Source of the DNA: an uncultured Collinsella sp.
GTDB taxonomy: Bacteria; Actinomycetota; Coriobacteriia; Coriobacteriales; Coriobacteriaceae
Direction of reading: 5' to 3'
NCBI GenBank assembly: GCA_958429225.1
Contig: CAUAJB010000066.1
Span: forward strand, 1 to 10,542
Length of the DNA: 10,542 nucleotides
The position numbers and the translations under genes are program-made. Positions 1 to 6,602 of this stretch are shown piece by piece. The notes under the pieces were generated by a model, which was given only the letters and a program-made list of their open reading frames with translations, searched no databases and was not told the origin of the DNA. Position 1 is the first letter of the stretch. Each line of letters starts with the position of its first letter.

Positions 1-1128
1 GTGCGCCCGCACAATGAGGATTCCTACCTGGTGCAGTCGCCGCTCTTTTGCGTATGCGATGGCATGGGCGGCCACGCCGCCGGCGAGGTAGCTTCTTCCA
101 TCGCCGTCGAGACTATTGCCAAGACGGCCCCGCAGTCCGCCGACGCAGCACGCCTGGCCGCAGCCGTCGAGGCAGCCAACGCCGCCGTAATCGAGGCGGC
201 CATGAACGGCCTGGGCAAGCCCGGCATGGGCTGCACAGCCACTTGCGCCTATATCGAAAACGACACGCTCGCCATCGCCCACGTGGGCGACTCGCGCGCC
301 TACCTGCTCCACGAGGGCACGCTCATCCGCGTGACCCGCGACCACTCCTACGTGGAGGAGCTCGTGGACGCCGGCGAGATCACGGCAGACGAGGCTCGCG
401 TCCACCCCAACCGTTCGGTCATCACCCGCGCGCTGGGCTCGGACCCCGCCATGTATGCCGACCACTTCACTCTGCATATCGAGGAAGGCGACCGTCTGAT
501 CCTGTGCTCCGACGGCCTTTCGAGCATGATTCCCGATAGCGATATCGAGAACATCGCCACGCAGTCCTCAACCGCGCAAATCTGCGTCGACAACCTAGTG
601 GACGCGGCGCTTGCCGCCGGCGGCCACGACAACGTGACCGTAGTAGTCGTTGACCTGGTTGACGATGGCGTTATGCGCGAGGCGCAACGCGTGCGTCGCC
701 GCAACGTTACTATCGCCGCCATCCTGGCCCTCGTCTTGGTGCTGGCAGCTGGCATCTGGGCCTACACGGGTGTCACCGGCTCGTACTACCTGGGCACCCA
801 CCAGGGCAATGTCGCCGTCTGGCGCGGCCTACCCGGCAAGCCGCTCGGACTCAAGCTCCACTGGCTCGAAAGCGAAACCAGTATCAAGCTGTCCGACCTG
901 CCCGAAGACACGCAAAACCGCCTCAAGGCGGGCATTCCGCAAACAAGTGTCGACGATGCGCAGGACACGATATCCAAGTACCGCCACCAGATCGACGAGG
1001 AGCAGACCCGCCAGGTGATCGACGCGCAAACGATTCGCGACAACACCAATCAGGGATCGACCTCCGAATCAGATTCCGAGAAAACCGCCGAACAGTCCGC
1101 CGAGGCCGAAGCCTCCGATAAGAATTAG
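1..1128 (+). CDS. pstP: PP2C-family Ser/Thr protein phosphatase with one membrane segment, 5' end missing
   Basis: Metal-dependent phosphatase that removes phosphate from Ser/Thr residues and is the expected counterpart of the PknB kinase encoded downstream. PP2C motifs appear in order: NED (residues 5-7 of the visible protein), CDGMGGHAAGE with metal-binding Asp20, GDSRAY with Asp97, CSDGLS with Asp171 and GGHDN with Asp210. A basic stretch (RVRRR) leads into one hydrophobic segment at about 236-256. About 115 residues follow outside the cell, with a GNVAVWRGLPG stretch like the ectodomain of actinobacterial PstP, and a Glu/Ser-rich tail. The frame is open from base 1, and members of this family normally have about 10-15 residues before the NED motif. 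The GTG at base 1 is therefore probably an internal Val codon and the gene starts upstream. The stop lies 16 nt before the next gene, so the two are almost certainly co-transcribed. Confidence 0.93.
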   Translation: MRPHNEDSYLVQSPLFCVCDGMGGHAAGEVASSIAVETIAKTAPQSADAARLAAAVEAANAAVIEAAMNGLGKPGMGCTATCAYIENDTLAIAHVGDSRAYLLHEGTLIRVTRDHSYVEELVDAGEITADEARVHPNRSVITRALGSDPAMYADHFTLHIEEGDRLILCSDGLSSMIPDSDIENIATQSSTAQICVDNLVDAALAAGGHDNVTVVVVDLVDDGVMREAQRVRRRNVTIAAILALVLVLAAGIWAYTGVTGSYYLGTHQGNVAVWRGLPGKPLGLKLHWLESETSIKLSDLPEDTQNRLKAGIPQTSVDDAQDTISKYRHQIDEEQTRQVIDAQTIRDNTNQGSTSESDSEKTAEQSAEAEASDKN

Positions 1129-1136
1129 AAAGGGAG
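1129..1136 (+). promoter_or_regulatory. Ribosome binding site setting the start of the SEDS-PBP gene
   Basis: AAAGGGAG ends 8 nt before the ATG at 1145. An in-frame GTG at 1136 would begin on the last base of this site and so cannot use it. This favours the ATG, giving a protein that begins MSRRNTELL. Confidence 0.7.
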
Positions 1137-1144
1137 TGCCGCTT

Positions 1145-4015
1145 ATGAGTCGCCGCAACACCGAGCTGCTCTTGCTCATCGCCTCGGCGTTCCCCGTCAT
1201 CCTGCTGTATGCGATGTACGTCCTCACCGCGGGCGCTGCCATCTCCTTTGAGACGCTCGCCGTACCGATTGGCCTCTTTGCCGCCTTTGCCGCGGCCCAC
1301 ATTGCCGTGCGCATCTTGGCGCCCGGTGCCGACCCCGCCATCCTGCCCATCGTATTTATACTTTCGGGCATCGGCATCACGTTTGTGACGCGTCTCGCCC
1401 CCGCTCTCGCCATCTCACAGCTCATCATCCTGTTTGTCTCGGTGGCCCTGATGGTGGGAACGCTCGCGTTGGTTAAGAACCTCGACGTGGTCATGCGCTA
1501 CAAGTACACCTTTGGCATCATCGGCATCATTCTGCTGATGCTGCCTATCTTTATCGGCACCACGATCTCGGGCTCCAAGCTGTGGATTCGCATCGCGGGC
1601 TTTACCATCCAGCCCGGCGAGTTCGCCAAGGTCTTTATCGTGCTGTTCCTGGCCGGGTACCTGGCCGAGAACCGCGAGCTGCTCTCCATCTCCAACCGCA
1701 AGATCTTGGGCTTTAAGATCCCTCGCCTGCGACTGCTACTGCCGTTGTTTGCCGTGTGGGGTGTGTGCCTGCTCGTCGTCGTCTTCGAACGCGACCTGGG
1801 TTCGGCCGTGCTGTTCTACACCATCTTCTTGCTGATGCTCTACGTTGCCACGGGGCGCTTTTCGTATGTCGTTATCGGCCTTGCGCTCTTAGCCGTTGGA
1901 GCCGTGGGCGCCTACAAGTTCCTGTCGCACGTTCAGGTGCGTTTCCAGGTTTGGGTCGATCCGTTTAAGGACGCCCAGGGTCAGGGCTACCAGATCGTCC
2001 AGTCGCTCTTCTCGCTTGCCGATGGCGGTCTGGTCGGTGTTGGCATCGGCAACGGCATGGCCAACAACATCCCTGTCGTCGAGTCCGACTTTATCTTCTC
2101 GGCTATCGGCGAGGAGATGGGCCTTTTGGGCGGCGGCGCCGTGCTCATCCTGTTTATGCTCTTTGCCGTGCGTGGCCTGACCACAGCTGCCCGCGCAAAG
2201 TCCGACCTCGCCGCCTTTAGCGCCACCGGTCTTACGGCAGCCATCAGCTTCCAGGCCTTCTTGATCGTTGGCGGCGTTACCCGCCTGATCCCGCTGACCG
2301 GCGTCACCCTGCCCTTTATGAGCCAGGGCGGCTCCTCGCTGCTGGCGAGTTTTATCATCGTCGCGCTCCTGCTGCGCGCCGGTGACGAGGCTACCGGACG
2401 CGAGGCCGAGCTTACCGGCACCGGCACCATGGCCGCCATCACCGATGATCAGGTCGCATCTGCCGCCGCCCCGACGGGCACGCGCTTTGCCACCTCGTCT
2501 TCCTACGGCAGCGGCAGCCATTCCGTCGGCTCGCGCATGCGACGTCGCCTGCTCGACACGCCTGAATCCGGTGTGCTCGGCCGCGTTGCGCTCGCCAACC
2601 GTCTAACCCGCGCGGTGCTCGCCTTTACGGCGCTGTTCGCCATCCTTATCGGGAACCTCACCTATGTCCAGGTCATTAAGGCCAAGGACTATCAGGACAT
2701 GCCGACCAACAACCACACCATCGCCCGCTCCAAGTACATCCAGCGCGGCTCCATCATCACGTCCGACGGCGTGACGCTGGCCGAGTCGCTGCAGCAGGAG
2801 GACGGCACCTACGTACGCTCCTACCCCAACGGTAACCTGGCAGCGCACGTGGTTGGCTACGTGAGCCAGCAGTATGGCACCACCGCCATCGAGAGCGTCA
2901 TGAACGACACGCTCACCGGCTCTAAGGACTACTCCAGCTGGAACAACGCCATCGCGTCGCTCGCGGGCCAGACCCAGCCGGGCAACACCGCCAAGCTCAC
3001 CATCGACTCGCGCATCCAGACGGCTGCTGAGCAGGCGCTCAAGGGCTTTAAGGGCGCTGTAGTGGTCATCGACCCGCGTACCGGCGCGGTGCTCGCATGT
3101 GCCAGCTCGCCCACCTACGACAACACCAACATCGATGCCCTGCTGCAGACGGGCGGCGGCGAGGACGGCTCCATGTACAATCGCGCCATGGACGCGCTGT
3201 ACACGCCGGGCTCAACGTTTAAGGTCGTTACGCTTTCCGCGGCACTCGAGACCGGTACCGCCAGCCTTACCAGCACCTACCAGGCGCCCGGCTCCATGGA
3301 CATCGGCAACGCACCGGTCACCAACTCTGCCAACGAGAGCTACGGCACCATCAGCCTGCAGCAGGCCTTTGCCGTGTCCTCCAACGTCGTCTTTGGCCAG
3401 GTGGCAAACGAAGTTGGCGCAAACACGCTCGTGCAGTTTGCCAACGCCTTTGGCTACGGCCAAAAGCTCGGCCAGGACCTGACCTCCGCGGCCTCCATCA
3501 TGGCCGACCCGTCGCTCATGACCGAATGGGAGACTGCCTGGGCCGGCGCCGGCCAGCCTGTCGGCATGGACCATACGCCCGGCCCGCAGACCACCGTCAT
3601 GCAAAACGCCGTGATTGCCGCCGCCATCGCTAACAGCGGCGTGGTCATGGACCCGTACTTTGTAGCCCAGGTACTCGCCCCGGACGGAACCGTGGTCAAG
3701 ACCACGCAGTCCCGCTCGCTGGGTCAGGCCGTCAGCTCCGCCACGGCCGACCAGGTCAAGCAGGCCATGCTTGCCGTCGTCCAGTCCGGCACCGGCACCG
3801 ATGCCCAAATCCCCGGCGTCAAGGTCGCCGGCAAGACCGGCTCGGCCGAGACCGGCGGCACCAACGTCAACTCGATGTTCGTTGGCTTTGCACCTTACGA
3901 TTCACCCACGGTCGCCATCTCGGTGGCCTTGGAGGATTACGACAAACACGACGTCAAGGCGGCCAAGATTGCCGGCATCGTCCTGACCGCGGCACTTGCC
4001 GCCCAAGGAGCGTGA
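1145..4015 (+). CDS. rodA-pbpA: Fused RodA/FtsW-type SEDS glycosyltransferase and class B penicillin-binding transpeptidase
   Basis: A 956-residue bifunctional peptidoglycan synthase in one continuous frame. Residues 1-412 are a polytopic SEDS polymerase: GSKLWIRI and QPGEFAK (156-162), FERDLG with the conserved Asp217, SDFIFSAIGEE with Glu323/324, and PLTGVTLPFMSQGGSS. Residues 413-486 are a Ser/Thr/Gly/Ala-rich linker with an RMRRR patch. A second-module membrane segment spans about 487-511. Then come the PBP N-terminal region (RGSIITSDG, YPNGNLAAHVVGY) and a transpeptidase with SxxK at 690-693 (STFK, nucleophile Ser690), SxN at 745-747 (SSN) and KTG at 897-899. All catalytic motifs are intact. 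The PBP part resembles mycobacterial PbpA more than divisome FtsI. SEDS proteins end in the cytoplasm, so the linker would be cytoplasmic and the transpeptidase outside, which is topologically consistent. Rod-type growth is inferred from the neighbours; a division role is not excluded. Confidence 0.95.
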   Translation: MSRRNTELLLLIASAFPVILLYAMYVLTAGAAISFETLAVPIGLFAAFAAAHIAVRILAPGADPAILPIVFILSGIGITFVTRLAPALAISQLIILFVSVALMVGTLALVKNLDVVMRYKYTFGIIGIILLMLPIFIGTTISGSKLWIRIAGFTIQPGEFAKVFIVLFLAGYLAENRELLSISNRKILGFKIPRLRLLLPLFAVWGVCLLVVVFERDLGSAVLFYTIFLLMLYVATGRFSYVVIGLALLAVGAVGAYKFLSHVQVRFQVWVDPFKDAQGQGYQIVQSLFSLADGGLVGVGIGNGMANNIPVVESDFIFSAIGEEMGLLGGGAVLILFMLFAVRGLTTAARAKSDLAAFSATGLTAAISFQAFLIVGGVTRLIPLTGVTLPFMSQGGSSLLASFIIVALLLRAGDEATGREAELTGTGTMAAITDDQVASAAAPTGTRFATSSSYGSGSHSVGSRMRRRLLDTPESGVLGRVALANRLTRAVLAFTALFAILIGNLTYVQVIKAKDYQDMPTNNHTIARSKYIQRGSIITSDGVTLAESLQQEDGTYVRSYPNGNLAAHVVGYVSQQYGTTAIESVMNDTLTGSKDYSSWNNAIASLAGQTQPGNTAKLTIDSRIQTAAEQALKGFKGAVVVIDPRTGAVLACASSPTYDNTNIDALLQTGGGEDGSMYNRAMDALYTPGSTFKVVTLSAALETGTASLTSTYQAPGSMDIGNAPVTNSANESYGTISLQQAFAVSSNVVFGQVANEVGANTLVQFANAFGYGQKLGQDLTSAASIMADPSLMTEWETAWAGAGQPVGMDHTPGPQTTVMQNAVIAAAIANSGVVMDPYFVAQVLAPDGTVVKTTQSRSLGQAVSSATADQVKQAMLAVVQSGTGTDAQIPGVKVAGKTGSAETGGTNVNSMFVGFAPYDSPTVAISVALEDYDKHDVKAAKIAGIVLTAALAAQGA

Positions 4016-4147
4016 TGCCCGTGATCGAAGCACGAGCATGTGGCGTACCGCAGCCAACAAGCTAGCGGCAAGGCGCCACGCGGCCCCAGCGGCCATAGAT
4101 TTGGTACTACACACATCGTTGAGCGAATAAGTTAGTTAGGAGCAGGA
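4016..4147 (+). other. Intergenic spacer before pknB with a mini-ORF and a weak stem-loop
   Basis: This 132-nt gap is longer than the other gap in the cluster. An ATG at 4015 overlaps the preceding stop (TGATG), follows AAGGAG at 4005-4010, and opens a 16-codon frame (MPVIEARACGVPQPTS) ending at 4065. GTGGCG (4040-4045) can pair with CGCCAC (4074-4079), and CCGC (4048-4051) with GCGG (4065-4068) inside it. No T-run follows, so this is not a classical terminator. TTGGTA at 4101-4106 is a possible -35 element but no good -10 was found. pknB may be read through from the upstream genes or have its own weak promoter. The pknB start at 4148 is preceded by AGGAG at 4138-4142. Confidence 0.35.
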
Positions 4148-6109
4148 ATGGAACAGAGGGTCCTCGGGGGAAGATACCTCCTCAAGGATAAGGTGGGAAC
4201 AGGCGGCATGGCGACCGTCTACCGTGCACAGGACCAGGTCCTCGACCGCACGGTTGCCGTCAAGATCATGCTGCCGCAGTATGCTGGCGACGCAACCTTC
4301 GCCGCACGCTTTAAGCAGGAGGCCCAGGCAGCAGCAGGTCTCTCCTCCCCCTATATCGTGGGCGTCTACGATTGGGGCAAGGATGGCGATACCTACTACA
4401 TCGTCATGGAGTACCTGCGCGGTACCGACCTTAAGAGCGGCATCAAGAGCCACGGCGCCCTCGATCCAAAGAAGGTCGCGCAGATCGGCTCGCAGATCAG
4501 CTCCGCGCTTTCGGTCGCCCACAAGCACGAGATCATCCACCGCGACATTAAGCCGCAAAACATCATGGTGCTGCCCGACGGCAACATCAAGGTCATGGAC
4601 TTTGGCATCGCGCGCGCAAAGAACAGCCACCTCACGCAGGACAACAATGTACTGGGCACCGCCCACTACGTAAGCCCCGAGCAAACGCGCGGTCAGGACC
4701 TCGGCCCCACCTCGGATATCTACTCGCTGGGCGTCGTGATGTACGAGTGCGCCACCGGCCGCGTTCCCTTTGACGGTGACGACGCCATCTCGGTCGCACT
4801 CAAGCAAGTCAACGAGTTGCCTATTCCGCCGAGCCAGATCAACTCCGGTGTCGACGCCGACCTTGAGCGCATTATCCTCAAGTGCATGGAGAAGGACCCG
4901 GCGAACCGCTTCCAGACGGCAGACGAGCTGCGCCAGGTGCTCAACAACTACCTGTCCGGTCGCGCCGTCAACGTCTCCGAGCCCACGCGCATCATCGGTG
5001 CCGCGGGCGACCTGGGCGCCACCAAGACTCGCGAGCTTTCCGATCAGACGCGCGCCATGGTGCGTCCCGTCTCGGGCGTGAGCGGCCAGAATACCACCCG
5101 TAGCTCGGTTTCGGGCTCCACCGGCTCCTACGAGGTCGAAGAGCCCAAATCCAACAAGAACAAGATCATCGCCGCCGTGGTGGCAGCCGTTGCCGTCATC
5201 GGCATCGTGGTGGCCTTTGCCACAGGACTCTTTGGCGGCGAGCAGGTCACCGTTCCCGATGTACTGGGCAAGGACCAGCAGACTGCCGTCGAGCTGATCA
5301 AGGAAGCCGGCCTCGAGGTCGGCACCATCGACCAAAGCTACAACGACGATGTCGACGAGGGCAAGGTCGCCGAGCAGACGCCCAACGGCAACACCAAGAA
5401 GGCCAAGGGCACTAAGGTGAACCTGGTAATCTCCAAGGGCCCCAAGCCCTCCGAGAAGGTTGAGGTTCCCCAGCTTGTCGGCCTGACCAAGGACCAGGCC
5501 GAGGCCGCGCTGGCAAGCGTTGGCCTGAAGGGCAACGCCTCCGAGGAGGCCAACGAGGCCGATGAGGGCCAGGTCTTTGAGCAGGTCACCGAAGCCGGTA
5601 AGGAAGTCGCGAAGGGCACGACCATCTCGTACAAGGTCTCGAGCGGCCCAGATACCACGTCCGTCCCCGACCTCACCGACATGACCGAGGCCCAGGCGCG
5701 CAACGCCCTCGATATGGCAGGCTTTGGCGTCGACGTGAGCTACCAGGAGAACGACTCGGTTACCGAGGGCACCGTGATCAGCTGGAACCCCAGCGGCAAG
5801 CAGAAGCCCGGCGCCACGATTACCGTCGTCATTGCCAAGAAGTCCGGCAAGGCCACCGTCCCAGGCAACCTGTACGGCAAGAGCATTTCCGCCGCCGTTA
5901 CCGCGCTCAACAACGCCGGTTTCTATAACATCGGCTTCTGTGACCAGAACGGCAATCCCGTGAGCGGTAACGAGGATGCCACCGTTACGGGCGTCTCCCC
6001 CACCGGCAAGCAGTCCACCGACAGCACGATCACGCTGACGGTCGCTCTTTCTGGTTCGGGTTCGGGCTCGGGCACGAGCACGGGCGACGATTCCGGTACG
6101 ACCAACTAG
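4148..6109 (+). CDS. pknB: PknB-type membrane Ser/Thr protein kinase with four PASTA domains
   Basis: Transmembrane kinase coupling cell-wall cues to Ser/Thr phosphorylation. The cytoplasmic kinase domain (about 9-275) has a glycine loop VGTGGMATVY (16-25), catalytic Lys39, HRD at 131-133 with Asp133, KPQN (135-138), DFG at 151-153, and an activation segment with Thr163 and Thr171 before YVSPEQ. All catalytic residues are present. A juxtamembrane region rich in Ser/Thr leads to one membrane segment at about 340-363. Four extracellular PASTA repeats begin near 367, 438, 504 and 569, each opening with a V-P motif. The fourth is more divergent (GFCDQNGNPVSG). The protein ends in a Gly/Ser tail of about 20 residues. 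Four PASTA units match the number in M. tuberculosis PknB, and PASTA domains of this family bind muropeptides and lipid II. It lies downstream of the phosphatase and the SEDS-PBP fusion, and only one kinase is seen where mycobacteria have two. Confidence 0.96.
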   Translation: MEQRVLGGRYLLKDKVGTGGMATVYRAQDQVLDRTVAVKIMLPQYAGDATFAARFKQEAQAAAGLSSPYIVGVYDWGKDGDTYYIVMEYLRGTDLKSGIKSHGALDPKKVAQIGSQISSALSVAHKHEIIHRDIKPQNIMVLPDGNIKVMDFGIARAKNSHLTQDNNVLGTAHYVSPEQTRGQDLGPTSDIYSLGVVMYECATGRVPFDGDDAISVALKQVNELPIPPSQINSGVDADLERIILKCMEKDPANRFQTADELRQVLNNYLSGRAVNVSEPTRIIGAAGDLGATKTRELSDQTRAMVRPVSGVSGQNTTRSSVSGSTGSYEVEEPKSNKNKIIAAVVAAVAVIGIVVAFATGLFGGEQVTVPDVLGKDQQTAVELIKEAGLEVGTIDQSYNDDVDEGKVAEQTPNGNTKKAKGTKVNLVISKGPKPSEKVEVPQLVGLTKDQAEAALASVGLKGNASEEANEADEGQVFEQVTEAGKEVAKGTTISYKVSSGPDTTSVPDLTDMTEAQARNALDMAGFGVDVSYQENDSVTEGTVISWNPSGKQKPGATITVVIAKKSGKATVPGNLYGKSISAAVTALNNAGFYNIGFCDQNGNPVSGNEDATVTGVSPTGKQSTDSTITLTVALSGSGSGSGTSTGDDSGTTN

Positions 6110-6161
6110 TCGCCACCCCACCGCTCATCACGGCTCTCGCCGCAAACATATTCGCTCACAG

Positions 6162-6200
6162 GCGCCCGCTTGCTCCCCCAGCAAGCGGGCGCTTTCTTTA
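6162..6200 (+). terminator. Rho-independent terminator of the pknB cluster
   Basis: A perfect 13-bp GC-rich stem (6162-6174 with 6180-6192, loop CCCCC) is followed by TTTCTTTA. It lies 52 nt after the pknB stop and should end the + strand transcript before it meets the opposing tRNA gene. Confidence 0.92.
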
Positions 6201-6230
6201 TCTGAAGCAGCGAATACTACGGCATGCCTT

Positions 6231-6268
6231 AAACCAGAAGAGCCCGGCACCGTAGCGGTGCCGGGCTC
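6231..6268 (-). terminator. Rho-independent terminator facing leftwards (distal)
   Basis: A perfect 12-bp stem (6240-6251 with 6257-6268, loop GTAGC on +) is followed on the - strand by TTCTGGTTT. It lies beyond the second copy of the tRNA 3' end, so it would catch - strand transcripts that pass the first terminator, and may be the original terminator of the tRNA gene. Confidence 0.75.
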
Positions 6269-6276
6269 GGCAAATA

Positions 6277-6302
6277 TCTGGTGCCCCCGGGCGGATTCGA
6301 AC
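6277..6302 (-). repeat. Second copy of the tRNA-Arg 3' end (26-bp direct repeat)
   Basis: These 26 bases are identical to 6408-6433, which cover the T-loop side, acceptor 3' strand and CCA of tRNA-Arg plus 2 nt of trailer. The repeat pitch is 131 bp. Upstream of the copy, in - strand sense, there is no anticodon arm and no matching 5' acceptor strand, so this is not a working tRNA. Direct repeats of a tRNA 3' end are typical of attachment sites left by tRNA-targeting integrases. No integrase gene is present in the window. Confidence 0.85.
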
Positions 6303-6328
6303 ACTCCCCCCGCGGGGAAATTGGTGAC

Positions 6329-6354
6329 GCGGGTGTCGACGGCCCGAATCCGCC
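6329..6354 (+). repeat. Inverted near-copy of the tRNA-Arg variable/T-arm region
   Basis: Read on the + strand, this segment matches tRNA-Arg (the - strand of 6421-6446) at 24 of 26 bases. The only change is TT to CC at the T-loop. It lies between the two direct copies of the tRNA 3' end and in the opposite orientation to the tRNA gene. A - strand transcript through it would be complementary to the tRNA. Confidence 0.8.
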
Positions 6355-6365
6355 GGCAGCTCCCG

Positions 6366-6399
6366 AAAACCAGAAACGGCGCCGCTCTCGCGACGCCGT
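6366..6399 (-). terminator. Rho-independent terminator of tRNA-Arg (proximal)
   Basis: On the - strand, 11 nt after the CCA end, a 10-bp stem (6390-6399 with 6376-6385) closed by a GAGA tetraloop is followed by TTCTGGTTTT. The one imperfect pair is G-U in the - strand transcript but C-A on the + strand, which supports - strand use. Confidence 0.72.
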
Positions 6400-6409
6400 C
6401 ATAATCTTC

Positions 6410-6485
6410 TGGTGCCCCCGGGCGGATTCGAACCGTCGACACCCGCTTTAGGAGAGCGGTGCTCTATCCCCTGAGCTACGGAGGC
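6410..6485 (-). tRNA. tRNA-Arg, anticodon CCT
   Basis: A 76-nt cloverleaf read on the - strand. The acceptor GCCTCCG pairs with CGGGGGC (one T-G wobble), followed by A73 and an encoded CCA. The D-arm contains AGCTCAGGGGATAGAGC. The anticodon stem CCGCT/AGCGG encloses the loop CTCCTAA, giving anticodon CCT, which reads AGG. The T-arm GACGG-TTCGAAT-CCGCC has one A-C mismatch at position 50-64. AGG is expected to be rare in so GC-rich a genome. The gene stands alone, and its 3' end is partly duplicated downstream. Confidence 0.95.
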
Positions 6486-6495
6486 ATGTTGTACT

Positions 6496-6504
6496 AGTGT
6501 AGCA
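6496..6504 (-). promoter_or_regulatory. Probable extended -10 element of the tRNA-Arg promoter
   Basis: The - strand reads TGC-TACACT, a near-consensus -10 with a TG-type extension, 10 nt before the mature tRNA 5' end. That is a suitable distance for a short leader. No convincing -35 was seen 16-18 nt upstream. Confidence 0.5.
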
Positions 6505-6546
6505 GATTTGCGCCACCACCATGCAGCGCATAGCCACTCTTCGAGG

Positions 6547-6602
6547 TAGTCGCTTGCGACGTTCTTTAATGACTAGTCGCTTAAGAACGTCGCAAGCGAC
6601 TA
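6547..6602 (-). repeat. Nested 20-bp inverted repeat at the 3' end of manO
   Basis: A perfect 20-bp inverted repeat (6547-6566 with 6583-6602) encloses 16 nt. Inside it a second pairing of 11 bp is possible (6572-6582 with 6594-6604). The two pairings share the right arm and exclude each other. The manO stop codon is the first three bases of the structure in the manO transcript. No T-run follows on either strand, so it is not a textbook intrinsic terminator. It may stabilise or end the man transcript, or be a dispersed REP-like repeat. Confidence 0.8.

Noticed and set aside
1..3. GTG at base 1 as the true start of the phosphatase
   Set aside because: The PP2C NED motif sits at residue 5, and family members have more residues before it; the frame is open to the window edge, so the gene is probably cut.
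1136..1144. GTG at 1136 as start of the SEDS-PBP gene
   Set aside because: It overlaps the only good ribosome binding site; the ATG at 1145 is spaced correctly.
4136..6121. 661-residue open frame on the - strand opposite pknB
   Set aside because: It is exactly antisense to a clear kinase gene, has low-complexity Gly/Ala/Leu/Val/Asp composition without domains, and is explained by the high GC bias of third codon positions.
6277..6373. A second functional tRNA in front of the duplicated 3' end
   Set aside because: No 5' acceptor strand, D-arm or anticodon arm can be paired, and the T-stem 5' side does not match; only the 3' part is tRNA-like.
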